Below, piece by piece: positions 10,190 to 30,449 of a stretch of DNA of 64,000 nt. A program made the position numbers and the translations under genes. The notes below the pieces were generated by a model. It saw only the letters and a program-made list of their open reading frames with translations. It ran no database searches and had not been told where the DNA came from. Position 1 is the stretch's first letter. Every line of letters begins with the position of its first letter. The stretch is from Eunapius fragilis (Eukaryota; Porifera; Demospongiae; Spongillida; Spongillidae): NCBI GenBank assembly GCA_963681505.1, contig OY811972.1:11884279-11948278 (forward strand). Direction: 5' to 3'.

Positions 10190-11590
10190 GTAAGCATGAT
10201 TCGGAGGCTTTTTTTGTTTAAAAACTGATATCTGCAAGCGAAAGCCCCCGCATAATCCTTTCATGGTTATTGCGGTACATCACATATAATGCTAACAATG
10301 TACAGTCTAATAGTATGCTTTAAGTATTTCAAGAGGCAGGGCGCGAGAGTAGGCTGCATGCATGCTTAATCTTGTATGCACCGTTAAGGTATTTCTCCTG
10401 ATGTCCATGATACCTGGCTGCAGGTTGGTACGGCATCTTGCACATTTTCCAGCAGCTGTACCATATGCATATAACATCAAGACAACAAAAGTGGCATAAT
10501 ATGCTGCAGCAGACCTCCTGGACCTCATTACACATCTGTATACGAAGCGGTCATTTCGATTCAAGTTAGAAATTTTTCACCATTTATGGCTCAATATATG
10601 ATTCAACAAGAGTTGTAAGTACCAACATAGATAGTATACTATCTATGGTACCAATGAAGGAAATAAATGACTGCACACATGCACGTAGTGAGAAGGAATT
10701 AACTCCCCTCACTTTCCTGGATGTATTTATGGGTAACTTATGTGTAAACATTGTACTTATACGCTCTCTAAAAAACACTACGCTTTAACAACAGTGGTAT
10801 CTTGGCTCTATTTCTATTCAATGTGTGATTTTTGTACACGTGCCTGTATAGCTGATGCTGCAGGTACAATTTGACACATATATATGTATATGGCTGCGGT
10901 TTGAAAACTTGAAAAACTAACCACGGCCAGATAGGTAATTTTGCTGGACACTATACTGTCCCACACATGACCAGCCAAGTTTAGAGCACTTTGTGTCATT
11001 GCCTGGTGTTTCCTAATATAATGCTAATTTACCTATAACCAAACAAGGCTAAGTATTATATATAAATGCTAATGCAATACGATATGATAAGGCGGCAGGC
11101 TATGTGTATAATGAAGTTAAATGACATTTATATCATCATCAATAACTGGGCCAGAGTGAACTTTGGTTCAGATGTGCTGAGAGAAGGACAGGGTGTATGA
11201 TCTTTTGATCCATGAACGATCTCATCAGAAATATAACTATGGGATAACCAAAAAATATATATCTGGCTTGGCTTCCTGTGCCACTGTCAATCCTCCTAAG
11301 AGACGGAAGCTGTGATCAGGCAAAATTCATAAACTTTTCCAAGCAAAGTGATGCAATACTAAATCAGAGATGGTTTGTGAGTGGCCTCATAATATCTCTT
11401 GCTGTGTATATTTGTGTGTTATAAGATCAAAGTACTTGTTCTGCATGCACGTGACTAGCTCTTTGGCCACGCAGCGTCATTGTTGTAGTGTCTAAAGGGC
11501 TGGTTTCTGATGACAATAAATTTAAACGCAATTTAACACATTTGCGAGAGGAGTAAAGCGATATGATTCAGTTAATAAAATAAACGTTTA
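10190..11590. other. Intergenic space between divergent genes
   Basis: This separates the minus-strand ankyrin start (10143) from the plus-strand POLE start (11638). I see no splice-bounded frame, RNA gene or long repeat. It probably contains both promoters. Confidence 0.5.
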
Positions 11591-11594
11591 ACCC

Positions 11595-11603
11595 TTTGGC
11601 GGG
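11595..11603 (+). promoter_or_regulatory. E2F-like site TTTGGCGGG upstream of POLE
   Basis: TTTGGCGGG matches the E2F consensus (TTTSSCGS) 35 bp before the POLE ATG. It is followed by CCATTGG, a CCAAT-box-like motif. Replication genes such as POLE are classic E2F targets, so the placement is sensible, but binding is inferred. Confidence 0.55.
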
Positions 11604-11637
11604 CAGCCATTGGCGGCATATTTGATTTCATTTTTTA

Positions 11638-19450
<7,813 letters not shown>

Positions 19451-19625
19451 TAGTGTTGTATTCATGTGTATTCTCCACCATCAGTCCAGCCTGCACCCCA
19501 CCCCCACCCCTCCCTCCCCCTTATTAATCCTCTGGAAAAAATGTTTGAACTCAATTACAGCTTGTCTTTGATTCAATTTGTACCAAACTGGTGGGCATTG
19601 TTGGGATAATACATTATTTCTTTTG

Positions 19626-19668
19626 AAGGTTTGGAAGAAGAGTACGGGGGGGGGGGGGGGGGGGGGGG
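19626..19668 (+). pseudogene. POLE: Stub of POLE exon 20 running into poly-G
   Basis: After an AG the sequence reads VWKK in one frame, as expected for the next POLE exon, and then enters a run of about twenty G. Beyond the G tract nothing POLE-like follows in order. This is a breakpoint or a sequencing collapse. Confidence 0.5.
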
Positions 19669-19811
19669 AAGGGGCCCCTTTGTGTGCGGACTGGATACGT
19701 GTGAAGTGAATATTTATTTTACAGTTGGATGTCCTATAAATTGCACGTATGATCCAGTCAGCACACGAGGTCCTGTTGTTATTAAGGCTGCTGATTCATA
19801 TCAATGCACGA

Positions 19812-19970
19812 CTTTCTCCACATGTAGGCCAAGCTGCAGTATGACCCTGTTGAGCTAGACCCTGAAGATATGTGCAGAATGGCGTGTGAGGACCCTCAGG
19901 TAGGCATGGGGACTGGGGGACCCTCAGGTAGGCATGGGGACTGGGGGACCCTCAGGTAGGCCTGGGGACC
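19812..19970 (+). pseudogene. POLE: Displaced duplicate of POLE exon 12
   Basis: The 72-bp exon 12 (16049-16120) recurs at 19828-19899 with its AG and GT and some flanking intron. There are two obvious substitutions (AGG to AGA and GAA to GAG, both silent). It lies downstream of the exon 20 stub and so is out of order. The duplicated segment corresponds roughly to 16033-16210. Confidence 0.9.
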
Positions 19971-19999
19971 ACCTATCCGCCCACAACAGCTTCATCTAC

Positions 20000-20930
20000 A
20001 TGTAACAGTCCACCCTCAACAGCCACTGGCAACGCTGGCACAGCAGGTAAGTAGTGCTACAGTTTTGGGGCAATTTTAATAAATGCATCTCTTGTGCCCT
20101 ACTAGTTATTCCATAACCGCCTTTCTCCCCCCTCTATCCCCTTCTATGCCCCCCCCCCCCTCCCCACACACACACACACACAAATACTTCAGTTTCTGTG
20201 ACCTTGAACACCTGGAGTGTCTCTGCCATAGCGATCGTGGCAGTGATAGGGTCCATGATTGCACTTGTGTTTGTGTCAGTCAACATTGTGTCTTTAGTTT
20301 TTTACCTGCATAGCTGGTGGGATAACACATAATATTCCACACCTCCATCAACTTTATGCATGAAGTGAGGGATAACCTTGATGACCTTGATATGTACTTC
20401 TGAACAGCATGCATATATATTTGCACACATGTTTACGTACATGTAGATCTAAACGCATAATACACTTGAAACGTTGGCGCGCCAATCAGATAGCAGGAGT
20501 GCGTTAATTGGCATTCCAGCGTAGATTATCATCGCGTGCATGTCCACGGTTTGGTTACCCAGAGCTTTTCGTTCACAACGTAATATCCGGATAGCGCTCT
20601 TTATTATTCAGCTAGCTCGGTGCTGTTACGTTGGTACAGGTTGATTAGCGTCGCGTTGGCGCATTAAATTCTCATGCAGACATGCAGTGTGAACCGTAGA
20701 GCTTGGCCTTGTGGTTTAACCGCGAACCCCGCTTGTACAAGCGGCATGCATGGCGACATGTATACCTCCGAATAGTCGCATTATTACTCTTATAATACCA
20801 TGGATGTCCATTCCGACCCGTGTATTGAACATGCAACATATATGGTGCATGTGTCACACGCAAATCGGATGGCAAGTAACGATTAATTCTGACATGGAGG
20901 CGGAAGCGCTTGCGGCTAGACGAAGTAGTT
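20000..20930. other. No gene recognised
   Basis: The stretch holds poly-C and (CA)n runs near 20150-20180 and then CpG-richer sequence from 20460. The latter probably belongs to the piggyBac element's 5' end. No supported frame was seen. Confidence 0.4.
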
Positions 20931-20933
20931 GAA

Positions 20934-22181
20934 ATGGCGCAAACAGACGATGCGCTTGAAGAGCCGATGGATGAAGATAGTGACGATGAGTTCCACGATA
21001 TGTCGGAAGAACCAGACGCTGAAGAGGTACGTACCAGCAGGAAATGACGTCGAAGTGCCTGCGTGTGCATGTATCATTATGTACAGCTAACCACAATCAT
21101 GTACACGCACAACAATAACAAAGCAGCTATTACCACTGGTGACAACATTGACCTGTGAGAGGAAATTGAGATTCAGAGTCTTAAGGGATATGGCTGTATC
21201 GCTAAGATTGATTTCACCCCAGATGTAGAATCAAGAAGGCCTGAAAGGATGGCACCTGTTTCAATAAGAGAATTCACAAATGTTAGTGGGCCTATATTGA
21301 TCCCAACACACAACGCCTGGTAGTATATTCAGACATCTGTTTCCAGACCATCTATTGGAGGCAGTTGTGCAGCAGACGAATCTGTATGCATCACAAGAGA
21401 TGACAGAACAAAAGTTTGCTAAATGGGACAAGTTGACAGTTACAGAATTGAGGGCTTACTTTGACTTCAAAATGATCCATATTGTCATTACCAGCCAACA
21501 GGTTCCGCGACATTTCACGATACCTTCACTTCACCAACAGCACTCGACTGGCATGCAGAGGAGAAAGTGGGTAGGACAGGCTCGGTAAAGTACAGCCAGT
21601 CATTGAATGTGTGCAAAATGCAATATGAGAGGAAAACATACATTCCAGAGACATTGTGGTGGATGAGGCAATGATTCATTTTCAGGGCCATCAAACAATT
21701 TATGCCAATGAAGCCTGTGAAGAGAGGGAGAAAAGTGTGGTGTCTTGCTGACAACACCAACAGATTTGTAGCAAATTTTGATGAGGTCACACTGGGAGCA
21801 CGGGTTGTCATCTCCCGTACTAAACATCTGGAGGGAAAGAATCACCATGTATACTGTGACAACTTTTTCACATCACCATATCTATTTTTGAAGTTACTAC
21901 AGCAAGGTTTCTATGCTAATGGTACACTACATGTGTTGAAATTCAAATCTATTTTTAGAGGGGGTTCTTTTGTGAGGCAAACGACAAACTGGTTGGACAA
22001 TCAAGTTGTAAAAACCTCGTCAACAAACGTCCAACTGGATGCTGTGGGAACGATACAAAGGACTATGAAGGATGGGACAAAGGGAGAATCCAGATGTCCT
22101 CAACATACGAAAGGGGCGTGGCAGATAAAGAGGCGTTTTTTAAAAATGATTTATTCACAACTATCAATGCAGATTGCCTAA
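20934..22181 (+). pseudogene. piggyBac-type transposase remnant
   Basis: The first exon (20934-21026) encodes an acidic leader, MAQTDDALEEPMDEDSDDEF, followed by a GTACGT donor. This is typical of PGBD-like transposases. The body (about 21140-22181) shows QTNLYA, a VVDEAMIHFQG segment with the first catalytic Asp, MPMKPVKRGRKVWCLAD and VYCDNFFTSPYLFLKLLQQG with a later Asp, matching the DDE_Tnp_1_7 family. Frames change at least three times and stops occur near 21320, so it is dead. The zinc-binding C-terminus is not evident. Confidence 0.85.
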
Positions 22182-22185
22182 TTTC

Positions 22186-22233
22186 CTGCGAGGGGTGGGT
22201 TGGGGGGTTAACCCCCCAACCCACCCCTCGCAG
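22186..22233. repeat. 48-bp perfect palindrome centred on TTAA
   Basis: A G-rich arm ending GGGGGG meets its exact complement beginning CCCCCC across a central TTAA. TTAA is the piggyBac target site, and C-rich ends are typical of that superfamily. The palindrome lies just after the piggyBac transposase remnant. It probably represents two element termini sharing one target site. Confidence 0.85.
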
Positions 22234-22239
22234 ATCCCC

Positions 22240-23705
22240 CACTGCTCAAGCTGTAATCTCATATTCTGAAAACATGACATGAACGACCAGCTGAATCTGA
22301 ATCTCCGTGTGGAGGCTGCAGTGTTTAAATTTAAATCACTACCAGTGTCTGTGCTCCTGGGAACTGATGTACCCGAGTTGGCAGAGTTCACTGGAGGCAA
22401 TACCCATGGTGTCAGGCATCAGGTCAATGAAGCCTGGATGGTTGTGACACGAGCTGGGGCAAGGAAGCAATAGGAAGAGGAAATCCTCATTCAAAAGGAG
22501 GAAGACTCTCAAGTGAGGCCATCAAATGTGGAGACTGAGCTGGCAGAGGCACAGGCTGTATATGCTGGAGGTGCAGAGATGGAACGTACAGAGACACTGC
22601 AAGGTTGCACCTTGGATGACGATTTGTTCAGTGGTGGTCGATCTAAGGTGAAGTTGACCAGAAGCCAGAAGAGGGCTCAAAAGCAGTTGCACCAACATAA
22701 GATGGGAACTGGTGCATTGGACGTCTCAGCTATGAAGCTACAGCTGCTGCAGCTGTGGCAGACCCACAGGCTATACAAGCTGGAGATGCAGAGATGGAGT
22801 GTGCAGAGGTAACACCAGAAGGTTACAATATGGATGACAACCTGTTCAGTGGGGGCTGATCTAGAGTGAAGTTGACCAGAAGCCAAAAGAGGGCTCAGAA
22901 GAAGCAACACCAACAGGAGGTGAGGGCTGGTGTACTGGACATCTCAGCTGAGGAGCTACAGATGTTGCAAAAAGAGGACCCATCCTTGGCCAACTTGAAG
23001 GTTGGAGCTGGAGAGCTGCAGGAAACCCACTACTACCTCTCAGATGGACTTCTATACAGGCAGTGGATACCCAGGGGACGTAATGAGGAGTTGGCTGAGG
23101 ATCAGCTGGTTCTTCCTACTCAGTGTCAGAAGGCAGTGCTCCAACTGGCACACGAGGTACCAATTGCAGGACACTTAGGCAAGCATAAGTCGTCCAAGAG
23201 GATCCTACACAGGTTCCACTGGCCTACCCTCTACAAGGACGTAGAAGATTTCTGCAGAAGTTGCCAGGTGTGTCAGAGATTCTCAAAACAGAAAGTTGTC
23301 AAGGTTTATGCTCAAGTTGGCATACATGAGGAGATGCTGACAGGGGAGTAATTTTACCTCACAGTTGCTACATGTACACCCAATATGGACATCTCCCTAT
23401 CATCCCAAGACAGATGGTCTAGTTGAGTGATTGAACAAAACTCTGAAGGCAATGCTGTAGAAGGTTGCGGCTGAGGACCAACAAAACTGGGACAAGTGGT
23501 TGCCATAAGTGCTGTTTGCGTACCGGGAAGTCCCCCAAGACTTTACTGGGTTCTCACCTCTTGAACTTCTATACGCCGGGCAGTTAGAGGACCTTTGGAC
23601 ATCCTCAATGAGACGTGGAAGGAACCCATGAAATGTAGTGACAACGTGGTGTATTATGTGTTGGCTGTACAGCAGAAATTGGCGAGCATGTCTGACTTTG
23701 TAGTT
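22240..23705 (+). pseudogene. Ty3/gypsy remnant lacking reverse transcriptase
   Basis: The fragment begins with a protease tail (PVSVLLGTDVPELAEF). It passes through a lysine-rich linker (KLTRSQKRAQKQ) that is present twice, at about 22650 and 22870. It then enters an integrase zinc-binding domain (AGHLGKHKSSKRILHRFHWP, CRSCQVCQ). Worn integrase core pieces (TDGLVE, LNKTLKAML) follow to about 23700 with many stops. RT and RNase H, which should lie between protease and integrase, are absent. This is an internally deleted copy of a different gypsy lineage from copies 1 and 2. Confidence 0.8.
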
Positions 23706-23720
23706 ATGTATTAACTACAA

Positions 23721-24310
23721 CGATGCGACCATTGGTGCGTTTATGGCGTAGCCAAGGGCTCAAATCAGTTGTGTGCCTAGATGATGGCATTTGTGCAGCA
23801 CCATGCGAGACTGAAGCACTTGGTGCTAGCCGCTGGGTAAGGGAGACTGTAGCATGAGCGGGGTAGGTTTGTAATGAAGCAAAGTCAGTATGGGCACCCA
23901 CGTATAGGCTTCAGTGGCGAGGATTTGAGTTGGACTTGAAAGAAGGGTGTCATAAATCTGATTAATGCCCCCTTGGCTAGACCCATGGATATTATTTTAC
24001 CCACAAGGCTTGCTATGTGCTTTGCTCAAGGCTGTTTGGGTAGCTATAATTTGACGGCTGGCCCTCAGTGCCCTAACCTTTTCAGGAGGTACTGAGATAC
24101 TCAGGCCTTGTATACCGTTCTACAGTACAGGACCATGTGGTGTGATATGTTAGTCGTAACCTCAGAGGCTAGAGAAGAGTTGCATTTCTGGGCAGAATGC
24201 CTGGAGGTGCATAGTTGGCAGCCTATATGGTACAGCCCATCCGCAGTGAGATGTGTGTACTTGGATGCTACCGCTATGTGTCACAACCATTGGCCCTTCA
24301 TACTACCACT
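23721..24310 (+). pseudogene. DIRS/Ngaro-like RT and RNase H fragment
   Basis: One frame reads MRPLVRLWRSQGLKSVVCLD + DGICAAP, the RT palm with its DD pair. After stops it continues with LQWRGFELDLKEG. At about 24150-24290 a piece reads SEAREELHFWAECL and WYSPSAVRCVYLDA, as in the RNase H region of tyrosine-recombinase retrotransposons. Several in-frame stops make it non-functional. It may be kin to the YR element at 57.7-64 kb, but no recombinase is attached here. Confidence 0.7.
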
Positions 24311-25000
24311 ACACATACAAACACACACTCACATACATACACCCACACACACACACATACACTCACACATCAGGCCAATCTTCCTTTGGTGGCTCTAAAA
24401 AGAATTAATACACGTACAACGCAACCTTCCACACAACCCGCATGTACAAAAAGGTTGTCTTATGCTTAGTATCACGTTCAGTTACTTACTTATCAATAGG
24501 ATGACGACAGCCTGCTTCACCACGTCCAGTATTGCCTCCATGTCCACCATTGGCTTTGCGCTGATGAGGATAACATGATCCAAGCGCTAGTCACCTTCCC
24601 TGGAGCGTACCACCAATCGGCTGGCATTAGCGTGTACCTGAACAACTGAATCAATGCAATATCAAAAACGTTGAACATAGAAAAGTCGTTTCGTTCACTT
24701 ACATAAGCGGTGGCTCTAAAAACTATTATCAACAGTGCTTTCACACAATCCGCGCATAAGGTCTTCACCGTATGTACAAAAAGATTGTCTTATGCTTGGT
24801 ACCACTCTCATATACTTACCTTTCGATAGGACGACAACAGTTTCCATCTGCGGCGAGTGCCTGCTTCACAGTACCGGCCCGTGGTCAACTAGTGCGTCTA
24901 ATTAAGCATCTCGATCCGTGCGCTAGTAACCTTCCCTATAGAGCGTACAGCCGATGGTATTTGCGTGTGCCAGCTGGAAAGTTGTTCAGTTCAAAAGTTG
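24310..25000. repeat. Diverged ~335-bp direct duplication
   Basis: Sequence from about 24440 (TTGTCTTATGCTTAGTATCAC) recurs from about 24775 (TTGTCTTATGCTTGGTACCAC). Further matches lie around GCGCTAGT..ACCTTCCCT. The two copies differ by many substitutions and gaps. No coding frame is supported. A (CA)n-rich run lies at 24317-24370. Confidence 0.6.
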
Positions 25001-25011
25001 TCAAGCACTAT

Positions 25012-25337
25012 TAGTTGGGCGTAGCCCGACCTTCGCGTATTGGCGGAAGGTCGGGTACCAAACCCGCACAGTATTTGTACAGACGTATTATGCAATTTGT
25101 CAATGAATTTTGGCGTGTTATACAATCGGGATCAATGAATAATTTTATAAATTAAGTGTACATCAGATTGACTTTACTACCAGCTGCGCAGAGCATATTT
25201 ATTGGGCGATAATTGCCCGCCGTGAAATGCTGCATTCTGATTGGACTGCAATCCCCGTTGCAGCTTGTACAAAATCTGTGCGGGTTTGGTACCCGACCTT
25301 CTGCCAATACGCGAAGGTCGGGCTATACGCCCAACTA
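25012..25337. mobile_element. 326-bp TIR element with 12-bp flanking direct repeat
   Basis: Inverted arms of about 70 bp start TAGTTGGGCGTA and each contains a small internal hairpin (CCCGACCTT...AAGGTCGGG). The flanks are identical 12-mers, GTCAAGCACTAT, at 25000-25011 and 25338-25349. The interior is non-coding. A 12-bp duplication is long for common DNA transposon superfamilies; MULE-type elements are nearest. Confidence 0.85.
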
Positions 25338-25587
25338 GTCAAGCACTATCTAAATCCACCAAATTAATTCCGCGGTTACGTATACGTACAAATATCCGCG
25401 CGTATATATAAGCACGAGCAACCACATTATTCTGGCTTCGTTGTAAACTCTCCTAAGATCTGCTGTCATGTGCCTTCGTGGTTCCCGCTCTTCACCATCA
25501 TCGATTGAATTTGCAATTGCTGCAGCATGCAAAGTTTCAGCAGTATAAAACTTTAATCTATGTATTTTAGTTATTTATTTTTACAGC

Positions 25588-27851
25588 TTGCCAACAAGGA
25601 CCAACACCCCCAAGTCCAAGGTGGACTCATGCCTGTATGGCCGCCTGAATATGAACCCTTGTGCAGCCAATGTCCTCTTACTGGGTGGATACTCACCCGT
25701 ACAAGGTCCGGTGACAATTCATCACTATAACTCTCTGGATAATGAGTTTAGGTTTGTATGTATTCTAATTGTATGTATGACATTTATTCACTTAGTTGTA
25801 GTTCTGTTTTTTTGAATTCAATACTACATTATTAACGTCCATAAAAAGCTAATTCCCAACTTGCCAACATCAAATTGACTGTACTGCTTTTTGCAAGGGC
25901 CCATTTCATGCACAAATGGGTTGAGTCTTTGTGTTACATGTGTGAATGTATGGATGCTTTGGTACACACCATGCCATATCTAATTCTCCTTCCTTTCACT
26001 CACGAAGCAATTTTAAATAATGCCATTTATATGCCGAAAGATGTGTTATGATTTCCATGGGTCATAATTTAATCTGTTGAATTGGAGGGGGGTGGGGGGA
26101 TAGCTTTTGCCGTGAAGACAGTGCTACGATGGCTTATCTTTTTGCTAAATGAAGTTCATTGGATGACGTGCTAACCAGAGAGGCTAATATTTTCTTGCCC
26201 TCACAAATAGCATATAGCAACCATTATGGTTGGCCATAATTGCTTTAGTATCAAGCATCCATGTCAGATCTGTGCATGATAATTTACAATTATTCTATCG
26301 TATGCAACCAACAGGCCTGTAAATGATTTGACTAACCTACATAGTCTGTTGTATACATATGTTTAGTTTTTGCTTATAGTGTTCAATGTATACCTGCATG
26401 ATACAGATAGATTAAGACACAACGGTTTCCATGGCTTTAAGAGCTATGTAGAATAAGGCATTGTAAAAAGCCTCTATTCGTTGCCATCATACTTTCATCC
26501 ATCTTCATGCCTTTGAGAAAGTGGCAATGCATTAACAGTGGCAGTAAATTAAGTGGGAAATCCATCAGGGGATAATGAGCATCAGTGTTTAAAATGAAAA
26601 TTGGCATAAAACTTTGAGGACAACAAAAATGTAAAAGGTGGCATCAAACCATCGCCATGCACTTCTGTAAACACTTTACAAAATAAGTAACAGTATTAAA
26701 AATATGTACATACTGCTACAACTATGACTATAAAATTATGTGACGTGTTCCATGCAGTTGCCTGTCCTCAAAGGTGAACTTCGAAATTGAGTAATCATAC
26801 TTACATATCTATAAGTGGCTTCATGCATGCAAACCAATTGGCCATGTGTGCACATTCAATGCAGATCAACATTTCCATGAATGAAATGCTTGATGCTTTT
26901 AATATAATCAAAGATACCCTTTGCATGTGCACTGACACTACCCTACCAAACAGCTCGTCTTCATTGCACATATATATGTGCTCTAGTGTTTTGCTGCTAG
27001 TAGCATTATAATTCTTCTATTAATTTGGAGAGGATTTTATTCAGTATGATACATGTATGCAGTATGTCTGTCTAAATCCTTCTCAAAACTCACAGCATTT
27101 AAGTTTTTCAATGAAATAAATAAGGTGTGCACGGAATAAAGAATACATAAAATGTCAAATGACAATGGAAAAAAACTCAGATCTTGCACTGAATACACAT
27201 ATCCCAATCTAAACAGGATCACAGCAAAAAAAAATGATAAACCAAAATCACGCTAAGATCTTGCATTGCATGCTAAGTACATAACAGAGGAACAAAAATG
27301 CAGTCAGCCAATGCAAAGCCATCATTGCCTTTCATTGCCAATTCCATACACTCCTTGAACTTAGAAAAAGAGGCACTGTTGATGTTCCTGCCAAAAAAGT
27401 CACTACATTTCCACTTGCATGCACTTCCATCTCAATACCCTCTGCAAACAAAGCAACATTAACAAATTGTGAATGACTTAACTTCCAATGTCACCTAAAA
27501 ATCTGGCACAGTACGCCTGTTCCTCCAGCAATGAGTTTTGAACGTCCCCTTCCCAAAACTCAATCTTCCATATAGCCCCTATCTCATCTTGAAAAATTAA
27601 AAACATTGATTATTTAATTTTACTTACCAGCGTTCAACATACAACAATCAGCATACACACAAAAATCTTGTAGTTGTAATGGATGCTTCTTGACCATTGC
27701 CTATACCTCTAAAGTTATAAAGCCATTAATGAACTCCTTGACCTTTATTAACCAATGATATCAGTTAAGCAAGTGCTGATTTGCTCTTTGGATTCTGCAG
27801 GTCCCTAGCTCGCATGGGCAATAATAGTACACCAGGAAAATATGGCAGCGA
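25588..27851 (+). CDS. Possible two-exon hypothetical gene fragment
   Basis: After an AG acceptor, a frame from 25588 reads LPTRTNTPKSKVDSCLYGRL and continues to SLDNEFR, closing at a GTTTGT donor near 25752. A second exon at 27801-27851, after TTCTGCAG, begins SLARMGNNSTPGKYGS and is followed by GTAAGT. Another frame of the first exon is also partly open, so the assignment is tentative. I do not recognise the family. The second exon has a worn duplicate at about 28882-28920. Confidence 0.35.
25850..27780. other. Long non-coding stretch
   Basis: AT-rich sequence with no supported gene. The segment around 26150-26440 is similar to 28180-28540, and 27480-27720 to 28650-28830, as part of a block duplication. 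Confidence 0.5.
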
Positions 27852-28089
27852 GTAAGTCAACGTATGTTGAACCTTCCCAGGCCGCGGGATGACACTGCAA
27901 CTCCTGTATAGTAATCATAGTAATCATAAAATTGTGTGTAAACGCATTATAGCATCAAGGCATGCCGGCATCATTTATATATTTATTTTTAAGCGCATCT
28001 TCAGTGCTGGATAGTGTCAATAGCCAGCTTAGTAGCTGTGCTTTCATTGTGTGTATGTGTGTGCATGTGTGTATGTGTGTGCATGTGTG

Positions 28090-28134
<45 letters not shown>

Positions 28135-29113
28135 TCTTGATTGCAGCTTTAGCAGTGAAGACGATGGTTTAACTTTAGCTGAACGAATTCATTGGATGAC
28201 CAGCTAACCAGAGACTGTTAATGTTTTTCTCACAAACAGCCCATCAAGCGTTAGCCTTGTCTGTGCATTTACCATTGTGGTTAATTCTTAAGTATTAGGC
28301 ATAAAGCTCAGGTCTGTTAAACGTTAGCTTGTCTGTTCATTAACCATTGTGGTTAATTGCTTAAGTATAAAGCATCCATGCCAGGTCTGTGCATGATAAT
28401 TTACAATTATTTTATCGTATGCAACCAACAGGCCTGGAAATCATTTGACCAACCTACATAGCCTGCTGCATTCATACGTTTTTTTTTTTGCTTAGTGTTA
28501 ATGTATACCTGATCTTGAGTCCATACACAATAGATTAAGACACAACGGTAAACGTCAGTACATTTCCACTTGCATGCCCCCTTCCATCGCAATACTCTCT
28601 GCAAACAAAACGACATTAACAAAATGTATATGACTTAACTTTCAATGTCACCTAAAAATCTGGCACAGTACGCCTGTTCCTCCAGCAATGAGTTTGGAAT
28701 GTCCCCTTCCCAAAACTCAATCTTTCCTATCTCATCTTTAAAAATAACATTGATTATTTATTTTTACTTACCAGCGTTCAACACACAACAATCAGCACAC
28801 ACAGAAAAATTGATCATTGATCATTGTCTATACCCCTAAAGTTGTTATCAACCAGTTAAGGAAGTGCTGAATTGCTCTTTAGGATCCCTAGCTTGCATGG
28901 GAAGACTACATGGCAGCGAGTGAATCAACGTATGTTGAACCTTCCCGGGCCACGGGATGACACACACCCCCTCTATATAATCATAAAATTGTTTGTAAAC
29001 GCTTTATCATTTTTACAGCATCTATAGGCATGAATCAATTTTATAGGAAGCGCATCTTCCGTGCTGGCATCATAGTGTCAGTAGCCAGCTTTGTAGCTGT
29101 GCTTTCATTGTGT

Positions 29114-29153
<40 letters not shown>

Positions 29154-29220
29154 ATGTATGTATGTGTGTGGGGGTCCGTGTGGGGGTGTGGGGGTGTGAA
29201 TTCTTGATTGCAGCTATATA
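27780..29220. repeat. Tandemly duplicated ~1.1-kb block
   Basis: The stretch from about 27780 to 28145 (TAGCTCGCATGGG..., GAACCTTCCC, TAGCCAGCTT.GTAGCTGTGC, (TG)n, GAATTCTTGATTGCAGCT) recurs at about 28860-29215 in the same order. The (TG)n tract of each copy (28045-28131 and 29108-29150) has its own length. The copies differ by visible indels. Confidence 0.75.
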
Positions 29221-30440
29221 ATTGGCTGTGGATCTTTACTCAGAAATCAGGGGAGTACACACCTGTGCATTCAGCAATGCACAGGCGTGTATATATGTTC
29301 GCATGCACGTATTGTACAAGTGCATTAATCAAACGCGCTACGTACTCTTTTGCACGGTACACTGGCTTGTTTCCAGACGTTCGGCCATGACGTTCTAAAT
29401 ATCGTACATGTCTCGATTGGCGGCTTTGTCATATGCGTGAAGCGGTGTTCCACCATGAGGTGTCTAGCTGGTACTGCTCAGTACTTATTGGATTGAATAA
29501 TGAGGGCTTATACATGTAACTGCCAATTGTGGCGGATAGGTATGATACATGTACGTGTTTAAGGCTTTTTGTTCAAGAAAAGAGCGCAAGCTGTGGGATG
29601 GACGAACTATTCAATTTCATTTTTATCTCAGTAAACTAAAATCTTACTTCTCCCATTCTTAGTAGTGAGTACCGGTACTATGGTAGCGGGGAAACAAATA
29701 GCCACGTGTTTTTCGGTGGAAAAAAAAAAATGCTTGCGGGTCACAATCCGCCGCCATTGAATCATGGGTTTGGCGTAATATTGGCATGAACATCGTTCCT
29801 AGTGTTTTAATGATTTAAAGTTGGCATATGTAACTGATGAGCAATAAAACTGGCTATACTAACTAGTATTAGACTTGAGAACTGTGATTTATCGTTCCAT
29901 TATTAAAAAAGGACAAACCTGGAAAAACCTAGGTAATCGTTGGCAAATTAATAGTGCATTAATCGCCAAAATCGATTATAGTTTCTATTAACCGATTTGC
30001 AAGTTGCTATAAATCTGAAAAATCGATTGGACTTTTTTTCATAGTCGAAATAATCGATTTAGATTTATAAAAAAGGTTACACACCCTATTTGAATATGGC
30101 ACCATGTAGAAAGAATAACACACCAGTATCTTAAAATTGTTCACGCAACCTTACTTTTGGTAGAAAATAACACTAGCAAATTAAACATGAACATGTGCAT
30201 TTCCAAGCACAGCAAAATTAAACATGAACATGAGTAATTTCTACCAGAAAGGCCATGTCATGCAAAATTGCAACTCAGTATAATTATAAATGGCAAGGTT
30301 GCACGAACAATTAAAACAGAATACACACATTTTTTCCAAGTGGGCTAGTAATTTTAATGATGGATGATGATGATTAGCATATGAACCAATTGATATGCGC
30401 ACCAGATTAAGGCTAGACCACATGGAGGCTTACCAGACTG
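29220..30440. other. Non-coding stretch
   Basis: No gene recognised. Short direct repeats of AAATTAAACATGAACATG lie around 30176 and 30218. Confidence 0.5.
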
Positions 30441-30449
30441 CTTAACTAG

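Noticed and set aside
20672-21096. Minus-strand Ser-rich ORFs opposite the piggyBac start
   Set aside because: They are antisense shadows of the acidic GAC/GAT-rich transposase leader.
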